Both the position numbers and the translations under genes were made by a program. This document shows positions 29,982 through 42,641 of a stretch of DNA of 64,000 bases, piece after piece. The notes under the pieces were generated by a model. That model searched no databases, was not told where the DNA came from, and was given only the letters and a program-made list of their open reading frames with translations. The stretch lies in assembly GCF_023343835.1 (NCBI RefSeq), contig NC_064443.1:124001-188000 (forward strand), given 5' to 3'. Origin of the DNA: Lagopus muta (Eukaryota; Chordata; Aves; Galliformes; Phasianidae). Each line of letters opens with the position of its first letter. The stretch's first letter is position 1.

Positions 29982-32184
29982 AGTTTTCCAACCAAATATG
30001 TGCTAATCTCCAAGAAATACCAGTTTTCTTGATAATAACTTACACTGTCTCCAAAAAAGGCAGACTTCAACTGTTCAATAGGACATTTTCCGCCAAAAAT
30101 AGGATACATTCTCCCCAAAGGAACAGTTTTCTCTCATGCATATTCCATTTCCTCCCAGAAATACCACATTTCAACCCTAAAGACCACATTGTCATCCAAA
30201 ATATTTTGGATATTTTCTCCCAGAAACACCAGCGTCATCCCAACTTGATGACATCTTGGACCAGCAATACCACTTTTCTCTCCCTAATATTACAGTTTGC
30301 TCCAAAAATAGATCTTCTTCCAGACTTATCGGCATTCTCTCCAGCAGATGACATTTCCCCCCAGAAAGAAGACGTTTTCTCCCTGAAATACCAGCTTTCA
30401 AAGCAATACCTCCAATTTCCTCCCTACTAGACTACTTTGCACACCTTCATATGACACTTACTCCCAACAATACAGCATTTATCACAGAAATGCCACTTGA
30501 CTCCCAACTGTGGGACATTTCCTGCCAGAAATACCACTTGGCTCTTCAACAGAGGATGTTTTCTCCCAGAAATACCAGCCTTCTCCCAAATAGATGATCA
30601 CCCCTCCCCCACTCCCCCAAAATATGATACTGTCTCCTGGGAATACCACTTTTCTTAGAAATACCTCAGGCCTTCTCCAAACAATACGACAACACGACAA
30701 TCCTCAAGGTGACATCTTCTCCCCAAAAGATGACATTTTCTCCCAGAAATGCCAGTTCCCCCCCCCCCTCCCCCCCCCCCCAGGTACCGCATTTTCTTCC
30801 AAAAATAAGACATTCTCTCCCCGAAATCATGGCTTGCTCCAATAAAATGACATTATCTCCCAGAAATACCAGTTTTCGCCCAAACATAGGGCAGTTTCGA
30901 CCACAAGTATCACATTTCAACCTGAAAGAGGACACTTTCTTCCCAACATACGGTATTTCCTCCCAGAAAGCCCACCCTTCACCCAAATAAATGGCATTTT
31001 CTCCCACAAGTACTACTTTTCCATCAAAAATAGAACACTTTCTCCCCAAACAAGGACCTTTTCTCCCTGAAATCCCAGTCTTCTCCCCAAAGAGATGACG
31101 TTTTCTACCAGAAATACGGGTTTTCTTAGGTCTGCTTCATGTTTCATCCACAAAACACTTCGTGACAGTAGCAAATGTGACATTTTCCAACAAAAACATG
31201 ATATTTTCTCCCAGAAACACCAGCTTTCTCGCAAATATGGGATCTTTTCTGCCTAAAGAAGACAGTTTCTCCCGGAAACACAGTTCTCTCACAGACATAG
31301 GAACTTTCCCCCCCAAGAGAAGACATTTTCTCCCAGAAATACCAGTTCTCTTAGAAACGCCTCCTATTTTCTACCAAAAATACGACTTCACACTCCTCAA
31401 TATGACACTTATTCCCAGAAATAGGGCATTTTATCACAGAAATACCAGTTTCAGTTTCTCCCCCTGAAGTACGACGACATTTTCTCTCAGAAACAAGACA
31501 TTTTCTCCCAGGAATACCAGTACCCTTAGAAATTCCTCACATTTCATCCCAAGAGCACTACTTTACACTCCTCAAGATCATGTTTACTCCCATCAAAATG
31601 ACATTTGATCACAGATATTCCAGTTGTCTAACAAAGATGGGACATATTCCCCCGGAAATACCAGCTTATTTTTTAAAATGCGGCATTTTCTCCCCCAAAT
31701 CCCAGCTTGCTCACCAATAGATGTCATTGTCCAACAAAGCATGCTGTCTTCTCCCAGAAATGGCAGTTTTCTGAGAAATACCTTCCATTTTCTCTCAAAA
31801 GTACTACTTTACACTCCTGAAGAGGACATCTTCTCCCATATAGACCCTATTTGCTCCCCAAAGGACCGGTTTGCACTCCAAAAAGAAGACAGTTGCTCTC
31901 AAATAGAAGACATTCCTTCCCAGAATTTCCCCCTTTTCTCCAACAAGTAGGTCAGCTGACCTTTTCTTCCAAAAGTAGGATATTTTCTCCCAGAAATACC
32001 CATTTTCTTACAACTACCACAGGTTTTCTCCCCAAAATATCAGAGGACAAGGCCAAATTTTGCACTTGCAACCAAGAATAGGACATCTTCTCACAGAAAT
32101 ACTACTCTTCTCCCACATTTAGGAGATTGCCTCCGAACTGGATGGCGTTTTTGGTAAGAAATACCACTTTTCTTCCCTGAATAG
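29982..32184. repeat. CNM/PO41-like tandem repeat block, inverted duplication 3 left arm
   Basis: Over a hundred degenerate units of 20-22 bp with consensus near cattttctcccagaaatacc on plus, pairing into about 41-42 bp dimers, and with longer recurring blocks (ttagaaatacctc... then ctactttacactcctcaa). The unit has a T run and an A run half a turn apart in periodicity, as in galliform CNM/PO41 satellites; that name is inference. The whole block is the reverse complement of 37937-40140 (x with about 70120 to 70123 minus x). Confidence 0.85.
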
Positions 32185-33752
32185 ACTCTTCTATGGACAT
32201 AGCATCTAATCACAAGCATGGAGATATAGGCAGATATTTATTTCATATCCTCAGATTAGCTTTAATTTTATCATTTCACTTCAAGTTTCATTTCTAGCCT
32301 GAGATCACTTTTAGCCTGAAGCGCTTTTACCAGATTTACCTCTGGCAGAAATACCCGGCAGGTGATGCCTCACGTTCCGGGGTAAAGAATGATGCTATGT
32401 CCATCATTATCTGCTCGTCAAATGAGCCCACGAAAGTTCTAATGGAAATGTTGGCTTGCTGCATAAGGGAGAGAATTAAATCGTTCTAGCCAGATTTACT
32501 GGCGATGCATTGAAATCCATCTCTTTTGGAAACATTTTAAGGACATAAACAAGCGTTGTGTATACCCAGATCAAATTCCACAGAAAACGCGCTGCCTCTG
32601 AGGCAGAGCAAACTAGTTTCTTGCAGTGAACAATATTGCAGTGTCGCAGCATGCGTTTTGAATTCTATTTCGGTGAAGGAACACCAAGGAACAAAAACAC
32701 ATGCATAATAAGCTTCCGCCTGCAACAATGGAAGTCTTGAAATTCTTGATTTTAGAGTGCTTAGCAAGTGAACAGATCTTCTTTTATTCTGTAAACTAGA
32801 GGGTTTTCTTTTTGTTTTGTTCTGTTCTAATTATGGCTGCAAATTATGTAGAGGAGAAAGTCTCTAAGAACACTAATGAATGAGAGAAAAAAACACAACA
32901 CTGGCATTTACTGTCAATGCAGTTCCTACTTCGATAATGATGGCAAAAGAAAAAAAAAGTTGATTTCCTAAGTCCTCTAATAAACTTTCCCGATCCTCAT
33001 TTCTTTGTAGAAAGCATTTGATCCTTAGTTTGCACTTTCTCAGCAAAAGCCAATGTGGTTTTCAGAATAAACAAATGTCTTCAAATCCATATGCTCACCG
33101 AGTCTCATACTTCTGTGAGCCTACTGCCGGTGTATCCTGCCAAAGGTGAAGTGAGTTACTGTCTGGTGATTAAAAAATTCTGAATATTCTAAAGCACTCA
33201 GAATATTATAGCTGCTACTTAGCTGAACAGTGTTTCTTTATGGTAAGCAGAGTAATGGGACGCAGAAGTAAAACCGAAGTCTATATTAGAGAAATTTCAC
33301 CATACGAATACTGTTCATACACAGCAATTCCATAATATCCTATCTTCATCATAGGTAGGAACGTTGAGCTTTTCTTTTACTATGTGTTGAGTAAAACTGC
33401 ATTTTACATGTATTAAACAGATGTTAATTTGCTCATCCGACTTTTCTAAATAGAATACACAGTATGCTAAAACCTGAGATCAGACAGTTTTGCTTCAATT
33501 TCCTGGTTTAAAACCACTCCAGTTATGCTGGTTATTATGTGAAATTATGTGAAATAGATATGTAAAAAGATAAACTCAGCAACCACTAAGAAACACTGAG
33601 TGCTCTGTTTCAGCTTTTTTTAACCTTTTAGCATAGTCAGTCACTACGGATATTCTAAGTTTAGCTCATGGTAAGATATTTTTTTCTTGCTTTTTGCATC
33701 CTACTACTTACTTGATGACTGCTCACATACAACCCTTTAGCATTCCCATGCC
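32185..33752. other. No recognised feature
   Basis: AT-rich DNA inside the loop of inverted duplication 3. No exon, LINE or LTR recognised. Confidence 0.45.
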
Positions 33753-34757
33753 TGTAACTTCCAGACTTTGCTTGTAGGCTATGTTTCTGAGATGTCTAAT
33801 TATTATGATTATTTTTGCTGCATATTCTTCTTTCTCTTTCGTTAAAAAAAATTGAGCACATCTTTTCATTCTAGAAGATCACATCCCACTTTTGCTCAGG
33901 GAGAATTATTTGGACTGATTCTTTCTTGACGTGCCCTGTTCACTTCCACGGCTATTATCTTTTCCATTTGTTTCATTGTTTTAGATTTATTTTGCTATAA
34001 CTTGCTTTTCATTCTTTTCTAACCTCTACTGTCCTTGCCACGGATGAATGGGTGTCTTGTAAAGATTCCTTTTTCTATTAAAGAAATCCACGCAGTGAGC
34101 AGTTTCGTGTACCTGATATACAATAGCTTTCAAATTCATTTGGTGACTGAGACCGGCTCAAGACGCCTGGGACAGACTGGCTTAAGGCCCTGGTGGCGCA
34201 ATAGCAAAGTTTACTGTTGTTACAGGGTTTTTATGTCTTTTAGCTGCAGGAGTATACAATACTTAAATCACATAACATTCATGTGGCTGACAGCAATACA
34301 TCATTATTTAATTAGCTCTTTCGTAGATTATGACGAGTACAGTAATTAGAAGGTGTTCTATTCACAGAACATTTTCTGCTCTTGGTCATGGAGCGAAGAA
34401 GCTGTAAATTATGCTTGCTAGTTTCACATGGCAGTCCTTCCCTTTCAGGAGGGGCCGCGTGTTCCCTGTTTGACCCTTTCAGGCCAGCCAGGTCTGTTTT
34501 GCTTAGCAGTCTTCCTCGACTTGGGAAAGAAAGGTATAGTCTGTCAGAGAAAAGAGGGTTCTGAAGGCATGTATTTTACATGGCTTGATTTCTATTCACA
34601 CTCAGGATATTGCACAAGTTGTATTTAGTAGACTGAATTCTAGTGAAATTGGAATGGAAGGTAAACAGAAGTATTTCAGGTTTAAAAAGCAAAATGGAAA
34701 AGGGGAGAGAGCTAGGAAAGAAAACATTTTCCTCTCCTTGGCAACAACATCCAGAAA
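33753..34757. repeat. Inverted repeat 4, right copy, split by an LTR
   Basis: Reverse complement of 11960-12590, in two parts (33753-34143 and 34520-34757) separated by the 376 bp insertion. Differences elsewhere are few. Confidence 0.9.
34144..34519 (-). mobile_element. Solo LTR insertion (376 bp)
   Basis: Absent from the paralogous site at about 12210. Flanked by a 5 bp target duplication, TTTGG and CTTGG (one mismatch). On minus it starts TCGAGGAAG and ends CAGTCA, contains a TATA-like ACATAAAAACC (about 34230) and AGTAAAC shortly after, like an R-U5. Size, end and target duplication fit a solitary retroviral LTR; the family is not identified. Confidence 0.65.
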
Positions 34758-35734
34758 TTTGAAGACAATTCTTAGGCTTAATTTTAAACCATTTCAGAAC
34801 AATTCTTTCAACATACTCCTTTCTTCCTAACCACAATAGTTCAGAGTCTACTGAGCAGTAAGTGCACAGTAAGTCTGGTTTCAGAGGACAAAGCCAGACA
34901 AAAGGCTTCACATTTCATCTGCTGCTGGTTGGCATGGCGGAGCTTGGCGTGATACGGTGAAGTGAAACAGACTCATCAGGTACTCATCTTCCACTTCAGA
35001 ATCTTCAATTTAGCCTTGAGGATACTCTACCCATTCTGGCTGAAGTTTCAGTAACACTATTAAAGGCATTCTTTAACTCTCCATTTTCATTATGAAATGA
35101 TGATTCAAAACTATTCTACAAAAACTCCCCAAAGCCATCATGAAGAGTAGAAATCTCAAAATAATAGAGACAATATAGCTGAGAAATGAGTGTGATCAGG
35201 AGGATATAAAGGAAAACAAGTTCCCTACTCTTGCTTACCTTTCCCTTTCCCAACACGTGTTTTTTTTCCTATGCACTTCAGGTGCAAGCGTAAACATTCA
35301 TAACTACAGGAAAACCACGTTGAAACAGAAACACAATCATGATGTATGTTCCACCGCCAAATGCTCTAGGAGTTCCGTAAACCAAGGTTTACGGAACCAA
35401 AATCAGATTTCTAGTTTCTGAAAGAGATTTGGTGAAGGCAATGGCTTTGAGGTTTTCAAAGGAATAAGCCATTGTGAGCATAAAAGACAGCCAAGGACTA
35501 GGTAACATTATCGAAACTGGTAGGTAGGAGTTTGCGTCTCATCCAAGAGAAATGGCAGAGAGGTGTACCTATCGGTGGTAGAAAAAGAGACCTACATCAC
35601 ACGGATAGGTGGCAAGATGAAATAAAATGCAGGCCACATGGGCAGATGATGTACAAAAGAAAAAGAAAACAAATGAAATCAGAGTCAGCCTGAAGATATT
35701 TCTACTAGAAACACCTAAGAGCCATCACCTCCTT
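34758..35734. other. No recognised feature
   Basis: AT-rich DNA, no gene or repeat recognised. Confidence 0.4.
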
Positions 35735-36045
35735 TCCTATCACTCTTGTATCACTGTTCCCTGGGAGAAGAAGCTGACCTTCACCACACCTCAAACACGT
35801 TTCAGGGAGTTGCAGAGAGTGATAAGGTCTCCCTTGGAGCCTTATCTTCTCCAGACTCAACAATCCTAGCTCCCTCAGCCACTCCCCAAAAGACTTGGAT
35901 TCCAGACCATTCTCCACCTTCGCTGCCCCTCTCCAGACACATTCCATGGCCTCAAGGTCTTTCTTGGAGTGAGTGAGTGGCCCAAAACTGGACGCACAGC
36001 TCATGTTGTGGCCTCACCAGGCAGACAACCACCTCCTTAGTCCTC
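35735..36045 (-). mobile_element. CR1 LINE fragment
   Basis: Antisense CR1 ORF2 tail: gagagtgataaggtctccct, ctagctccctcagccactcc, then gcccaaaactggacgcacag and tgtggcctcacc. About 310 bp, truncated both sides. Confidence 0.9.
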
Positions 36046-36339
36046 TTGAATGATCTTTGAACTCTCTAATATGTACTATCTTTGTGTCTTTGTATACTTG
36101 CCTGTGAATTATTCAGGCCCCTATTGATGAATTCTGTGAAAAGCATCATCATAAACTGCTAGCGAAGAAATCAATACGGCATAAAACTGCACTGTGATTA
36201 AAGTAGAAACCTGGAATCAGATACATGGATCATCTAAAAGTAATGGTTCCTATGTATTTATTTCCACGGAAACGAAAACTGATACAAAGGGCACAATAAC
36301 ACAGTTTGATCGAGAAAATTCTCAGCTACAAAGCCTTTT

Positions 36340-36680
36340 TTTTTTCAACATAATCACTGTCATCAGCCTAAAATTTATGCAGACGAGCTGCTTGAGACAC
36401 TCTTTATTTCTCGGTGTGACAGCTGTGCATGGCCATCCAGAAGGTGGCTTGCTTTTCACATTGCTGTTGCCACTGTTGAAATGCACTCCGTCTGCTCACA
36501 TCCACTGTTCGGTCTCCATAAACCTTCAGCAAGTGTTGATGAATAGTAATGGATGCCATTTTTTCCCTGCTGTGGAATTCCAATCCAAACCTTTGCTTCA
36601 TAGATACTTCCACGTCACGCACCACTTTGTCACACTTGCACCTCCGCAGCTGTCAAGATGGCCACTTTGGTGTAATGAAA
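36340..36680 (-). mobile_element. Mariner-like (Galluhop-type) DNA transposon remnant
   Basis: On minus the frame starting at about 36610 has the N-terminus of a mariner transposase, with the helix-turn-helix region KMASITIHQHLLKVYGDRTVDVS. After that it jumps to unrelated-looking sequence (SAFQQWQQQCEKQATF), consistent with an internally deleted non-autonomous copy. The catalytic DDD/E domain is absent. The longer plus-strand open frame over it is a shadow. Confidence 0.6.
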
Positions 36681-37734
36681 TAGGAACAGAAAGGTTCCAC
36701 TTCTACCGCCGAACCAGAAACACCCACTTCTGAAACCATGAGCAAACATAATAGGACAGGAAGCATTAATTTCAGTGCAGCTCTTGTACAACGAATGAAT
36801 AAATACAAAATTTTGGTATTCCAGAATTATTTTGATAAAACATCATGCTCATCAGTTATGAATTTTTGTCCAAATTAAAAAAGACTACAAGTTGCCATTA
36901 TGCCTCTCATTAGTGCCACATAGCCTTCAAGTGTGTCATTAGTGCCACATAGCTTACAAGATGCCTGCCTTCTGCATGGTCTCGAGAGAACAGGGGTGAT
37001 GGCAGTGACCACACCATTTCATCTCGTCTCTACTGCGATGAAAGAACAACCAGGGCTATCCTATTGGTTGGTTTCACCCCAGGAAATTCAGCTAAATCTC
37101 ATCTTTGTCTTTTGTAGTGAATTCCACCAGAGTGGGACTCATGGTGGCTATACAAGCCAGTAAACAAGGCGTTGCAGTTTCTTGTCACAGGCTACAGCTT
37201 TCTAATATGCCAGCAACACATGGCTCTGAGCTTGCTTAGGCCTGCCTGGAGACTTATTTGAGCTCCTTTAGCTTTTGACAGCAATTGTCTAATCACCAAG
37301 CCAATAGCGCTTGCTTTTTCTTTACCTGGCTTGAAACAAGCTCCTGCTCTGACACCTAATGTATAATTGCAGCTATTGGATATTGTCCTGCTATGTGTAC
37401 CTGCAAAGGTGCATTTAGAAAGACTACAGCACAAACACAGCTGAATCTGCCCAGGCAGAATATCAAAGACAGGAGGGGCTTGTGCAGGTACATATGCAGT
37501 AAAAGGAAGGCTAGGGTGAATGTGCACCCTCAGTAGAATGGGGCAGGGCAGGCATTAAGGGCATGGAGGGTATGGAGCCTCCTGTGCTGCATGCGATCAT
37601 CCAAAACAAGATTGGAGAAAATCGTGAAGAGCTCAGAACCACAGTGTGACTCCATCAGTGCCAAGACAGAGATGTCATGGACAGCTCTGGGCAAGAAATT
37701 GTGGGGGGGACCAGGCACTGTGCAAGACACCAAT
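36681..37734. other. No recognised feature
   Basis: Mixed composition. A 22 bp phrase (attagtgccacatagc) occurs twice at about 36910 and 36937. 37540-37720 is GC-richer without a recognised domain. Confidence 0.4.
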
Positions 37735-40370
37735 GAAAAAAGTGCCACGCATTTGTGAGAAAACTGGCGTTTCACGAGGGAAAATGCCATATATTGAGGG
37801 TACAAATGGTATTTCTGTGATAAAATGCCCAAAGTCTGGGAGTGAGTGTCATGATGAGGAGTGTGTAATGCAGTCTGTTTGGGAGGAAATGGGAGGTATT
37901 TCTAAGAGTACTCTACTTTTCTGGGAGAGAATGTCCTATTCAGGGAAGAAAAGTGGTATTTCTTACCAAAAACGCCATCCAGTTCGGAGACAATCTCCTA
38001 TATGTGGGAGAAGAGTAGTATTTCTGTGAGAAAATGTCCTATTCTTGGTTGCAAGTGCAAAATTTGGCCTTGTCCTCTGATATTTTGGGGAGAAAACCTG
38101 TGGTAGTTGTAAGAAAATGGGTATTTCTGGGAGAAAATATCCTACTTTTGGAAGAAAAGGTCAGCTGACCTACTTGTTGGAGAAAAGGGGGAAATTCTGG
38201 GAAGGAATGTCTTCTATTTGAGAGCAACTGTCTTCTTTTTGGAGTGCAAACCGGTCCTTTGGGGAGCAAATAGGGTCTATATGGGAGAAGATGTCCTCTT
38301 CAGGAGTGTAAAGTAGTACTTTTGAGAGAAAATGGAAGGTATTTCTCAGAAAACTGCCATTTCTGGGAGAAGACAGCATGCTTTGTTGGACAATGACATC
38401 TATTGGTGAGCAAGCTGGGATTTGGGGGAGAAAATGCCGCATTTTAAAAAATAAGCTGGTATTTCCGGGGGAATATGCCCCATCTTTGTTAGACAACTGG
38501 AATATCTGTGATCAAATGTCATTTTGATGGGAGTAAACATGGTATTGAGGAGTGTAAAGTAGTGCTCTTGGGATGAAATGTGAGGAATTTCTAAGGGTAC
38601 TGGTATTCTTGGGAGAAAATGTCTTGTTTCTGAGAGAAAATGTCGTCGTACTTCGGGGGGAGAAACTGGTATTTCTGTGATAAAATGCCCTATTTCTGGG
38701 AATAAGTGTCATATTGAGGAATGTGAAGTCGTATTTTTGGTAGAAAATGGGAGGCGTTTCTAAGAGAACTGGTATTTCTGGGAGAAAATGTCTTCTCTTG
38801 GGGGGAAAGTTCCTATGTCTGTGAGAGAGCTGTGTTTCCGGGAGAAACTGTCTTCTTTAGGCAGAAAAGATCACATATTTGCGAGAAAGCTGGAATTTCT
38901 GGGAGGAAATATCATATTTTTGTTGGAAAATGTCACATTTGCTACTGTCACGTAGTATTTTGTGGATGAAACATGAAGTAGACCTAAGCAAACCCGTATT
39001 TCTGGTAGAAAACGTCATCTCTCTGGGGAAAAGACTGGTATTTCAGGGAGAAAAGGTCCTTGTTTGGGGAGAAAGTGTCCTATTTTTGATGGAGAAGTGC
39101 TACTTGTGGGAGAGTACTTGTGGGAGAAAATGCCATGTATTTGGGTGAAGGGTGGGCTTTCTGGGAGGAAATACCATATGTTTGGAAGAAAATGTCCTCT
39201 TACAGATTGAAACGTGATACTTGTGGTCGAAACTGTCCTACATTTGGGCGAAAATTGGTATTTCTGGGAGATAATGTCATTTTATTGGAGCAAGCCATTA
39301 TTTTGGGGAGAGAAGGTCTTATTTTTGGAAGAAAATGCGGTACCTGGGGGGGGGGAGAGAGGGGGGGGAACTGGCATTTCTGGGAGAAAATGTCATCTTT
39401 TGGGGAGAAGATGTCACCTTGAGGATTGTTATGTCGTATTGTTTGGAGAAGGCCTGAGGTATTTCTAAGAAAAGTGGTATTCCCAGGAGACAGTATCATA
39501 TTTTGGGGGAGTGGGGGAGGGGTGATCATCTATTTGGGAGAAGGCTGGTATTTCTGGGAGAAAACATCCTCTGTTGAAGAGCCAAGTGGTATTTCTGGCA
39601 GGAAATGTCCCACAGTTGGGAGTCAAGTGGCATTTCTGTGATAAATGCCGTATTGTTGGGAGTAAGTGTCATATGAAGGTGTGCAAAGTAGTCTAGTAGG
39701 GAGGAAATTGGAGGTATTGCTTTGAAAGCTGGTATTTCAGGGAGAAAACGTCTTCTTTCTGGGGGAAAATGTCATCTGTTGGAGAGAATGCCGATAAGTC
39801 TGGAAGAAGATCTATTTTTGGAGGAAACTGTAATATTAGGGAGAGAAAAGTGGTATTTCTGGTACAAGATGTCCTCGAGTTGGGATGACGCTGGTGTTTC
39901 TGGGAGAAAATATCCAAAATATTTTGGATGACAATGTGGTCTTTAGGGTTGAAATGTGGTATTTCTGGGAGGAAATGGAATATGCATGAGAGAAAACTGT
40001 TCCTTTGGGGAGAATGTATCCTATTTTTGGCGGAAAATGTCCTATTGAACAGTTGAAGTCTGCATTTTTTGGAGAAAATGGAAGTTATTATCAAGAAAAC
40101 TGGTATTTCTTGGAGATTATCACATATTTGGTTGGAAAACATGGTATATTTGAGAGAATGCTAGTATTTCTGGGAGAGCATAGCATATATTTTTAAGAGA
40201 ACACGGAGTACTGAGAGGAAATGTCATCATTTTTAGGTGAAAAAAACATATTCAGGGGAATAGAATCGTGTTTCTGGAAGAAAAAGTGAGAAAACTGGTA
40301 TTTCTGGGAGAAAATGTCATACAAGAGGGTGAAAACTGGTATTTCTGTGAATGAATGCCATCGAGAATTT
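37735..40370. repeat. CNM/PO41-like tandem repeat block, right (longer) copy
   Basis: Same satellite as 29982-32184 but with the G/A-rich strand on plus (ggtatttctgggagaaaatg units). 37937-40140 is the inverted duplicate of the left block; the array continues past both ends of that segment (37735-37936 and 40141-40370), so this block is probably the source. A G/A-run at 39350-39368 mirrors the C run at 30766-30781. Confidence 0.85.
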
Positions 40371-40374
40371 ATGC

Positions 40375-40421
40375 ATTTTTTTCTTTTTTTTCTTTTTCTT
40401 TTTCTTTTTTTTTTTTTTTTC
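40375..40421. repeat. T-rich microsatellite
   Basis: Interrupted T tract with regular C at the end of the satellite block. Confidence 0.9.
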
Positions 40422-41212
40422 CATGCATGATTTGGATCAAACTTGCCAAAGATATCAGAAACTCCAAGAAACTGTGACAGCTGCAAAAGTTGATAACCTG
40501 AATGCATTGCAACTCAAACCTCTTTCTACTAAGCCTTCTTCAGACAGTATGAATTCCAAGAAGGTTGCCTGAAACTTATCAGTTGAGGAGCTGCCTACTG
40601 ATGCAATGAGAAAAGTAGAACAAAACTACATGCTTGATTGAGACTGTACTCAATCAATCAATCTGACAGCCTCACACCACGTCTACAAGACTATCTGCAA
40701 GATGAAAAAACTGCCAAACCAAAAACAAAGATACAGTTAGTCTTTCCTCAGGTAAGAACCAGTAGGAGGTCGGTAGGTAAGGCTGTAAGAACAAGTTAAA
40801 TGGGTAGTAATACTTCTCCATGATATTTCAATATATTTACATGAGATTTTCATTCATCTGTGGGTTAAGAATTTCCTGAGACAAAAGTTTCCCGGATATT
40901 TATTCCATTGCTTTCCCTCCTTCTCCTTCAAGAAATTCCCCAATTTAATTGCGTTCAGGATGAGGAGCCACCTCTTCTTCTTTATTGAAAGCTGTCACTT
41001 TCTAGTTATTTCAGAGCTACCATTGTCTAGTTTTATTTGACGTACCACAATTCGGGTGTTGGAAAATACAGTGAACCATAATTTCCTATTGATCTTTTCT
41101 CAATTATTTGTATTTTAAATAGAGCTCTATAATATTGCATTTAAACCATGTATTTTGCAAGCTGAAAAGTCCTTTATCAACTGCTTGTGAAGACATCCTG
41201 TGGGGAACTTGC
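40422..41212. other. No recognised feature
   Basis: AT-rich DNA, no gene or repeat family recognised. Confidence 0.4.
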
Positions 41213-41290
41213 TTTATCAGGGGGCTTGGAGCAGATGGGCTCCAGAAGTCCCTTTTCAAACCCTACCACTCTGTAATTTTATAATTCTTT
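41213..41290 (+). mobile_element. CR1-like LINE 3' end
   Basis: gcttggagcagatgggctcc then agaagtcccttttcaaaccc and ctgtaattttat resemble the 3' end of older CR1 subfamilies (ttggactagatgacctccag, aggtcccttccaaccct). Confidence 0.7.
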
Positions 41291-41327
41291 GGCCTTTATT
41301 TGTTCCATTTTTTTGGTGTTTTTCGTT

Positions 41328-41368
41328 TGTTTGTTTGCTTGTTTGCTTGCTTGCTTGCTTGTTTGTTT
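41328..41368 (+). repeat. (GTTT/GCTT)n microsatellite
   Basis: About ten tetramers, GTTT mixed with GCTT, directly after the CR1 tail. Confidence 0.9.
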
Positions 41369-42127
41369 TTATCAGAATTATTTCCAGTTCTATTATGTCT
41401 TTCTGGAGTGGAGATCAGAAATCCAGGCATTGTATTCATAAGGGATGGGATCCATCTTGAGTTAGTTATGTCACCTAAAGATGTTTTTCTCCTTATTACT
41501 CTACTAATCACTCAGAATAATTCAACCACGTTTCTGACATAATAGAGCACAGAGTGGATATTTTCATGGAATTACCTAAAGTAAGCCAAGACCACATTTC
41601 CCAGTAGTCATACTTAGCGTTTGGTCCTTCATAATTCATGCCAAGACAGGCTGTCTCCCTTTGCCTTACTTCAGTTTGACTTACAATGAATTTCACCTGT
41701 TGCTTAGTTATCCGGCCTATTTCTTTACAATTGCTCCTGTAGATCTTGGCTCCAGTTTTCATTAGTCACAGAATCGAAATGCAAGGTGTAAGATCGTTTG
41801 TACTCCAAATAGATGACTCTATTGTTGCTTAAATTGTCATACACTGCAAATGCAAATAAACGTAACTGAAAATTTGATAGATAAAAGATGGAGGGGTAAG
41901 TTGAACTCATGTCTGTGGCAGAAAATGTGCATAGGTACAGATTGTTATCGTCTTCCTGTTTCTTTTCCAAGAGAAGAGAAATTGGAATATTGATGTGTTG
42001 TGAGAGTGACAGCATGTGTGCTGCTGCTGTCCAGGGAGAGTGAATCTGGCAGTGCCCAGATTCCTTCCAGTCCAGTGATTCCTCCACATGGAACAGTGTC
42101 AGACTTGAATAAACAGGGGTTTTTGCT
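41369..42127. other. No recognised feature
   Basis: AT-rich DNA without recognised gene or repeat. Confidence 0.4.
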
Positions 42128-42641
42128 GGTGGTGGTGGTGGTAAAGAGAAATACAGGAAAGAAGGAAGGGGAAGGGGAAGGGGAAGGGGAAGGGGAAGGG
42201 GAAGGGGAAGGGGAAGGGGAAGGGGAAGGGGAAGGGGAAGGGGAAGGGGAAGGGGAAGGGGAAGGGGAAGGCGAGGCGAGGCGAGGCAGGGCAGGGCAAG
42301 GCAAGGCAAGGCAAGGCAAGGCAAGGCAAGGCAAGGCAAGGCAAGGCAAGGCAAGGCAAGGCAAGGCAAGGCAAGGCAAGGCAAGGCAAGGCAAGGCAAG
42401 GCAAGGCAAGGCAAGGCAAGGCAAGGCAAGGCAAGGCAAGGCAAGGCAAGGAAAGGAAAGGAAAGGAAAGGAAAGGAAAGGAAAGGAAAGGAAAGGAAAG
42501 GAAAGGAAAGGAAAGGAAAGGAAAGGAAAGGAAAGGAAAGGAAAGGAAAGGAAAGGAAAGGAAAGGAAAGGAAAGGAAAGGAAAGGAAAGGAAAGGAAAG
42601 GAAAGGAAAGGAAAGGAAAGGAAAGGAAAGGAAAGGAAAGG
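42128..42641 (+). repeat. Composite purine microsatellite array
   Basis: Successive blocks: (GGT)n 42128-42141; (GGGGAA) about 17 units, 42168-42270; GGCGA x3 and GGCAG x2, 42270-42296; (GGCAA) about 31 units, 42296-42450; (GGAAA) about 38 units, 42450-42641. Each block differs from the next by one or two bases. The GGGGAA part can form G-quadruplexes. Long open frames on both strands are due to the stop-free repeat, not to a gene. Confidence 0.97.

Noticed and set aside
30029-31049. Repetitive proteins such as GRKC..FG.K.VFLG on minus and their plus-strand partners (also 37800-40200)
   Set aside because: The 21 bp satellite unit encodes a seven-residue pattern in any frame lacking stops; frames break irregularly between blocks.
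30000-32180. CRISPR-like array
   Set aside because: Units are contiguous, degenerate and without unique spacers; eukaryotic satellite.
36194-36733. 179-codon plus-strand frame
   Set aside because: It is the antisense shadow of a mariner transposase remnant read on minus.
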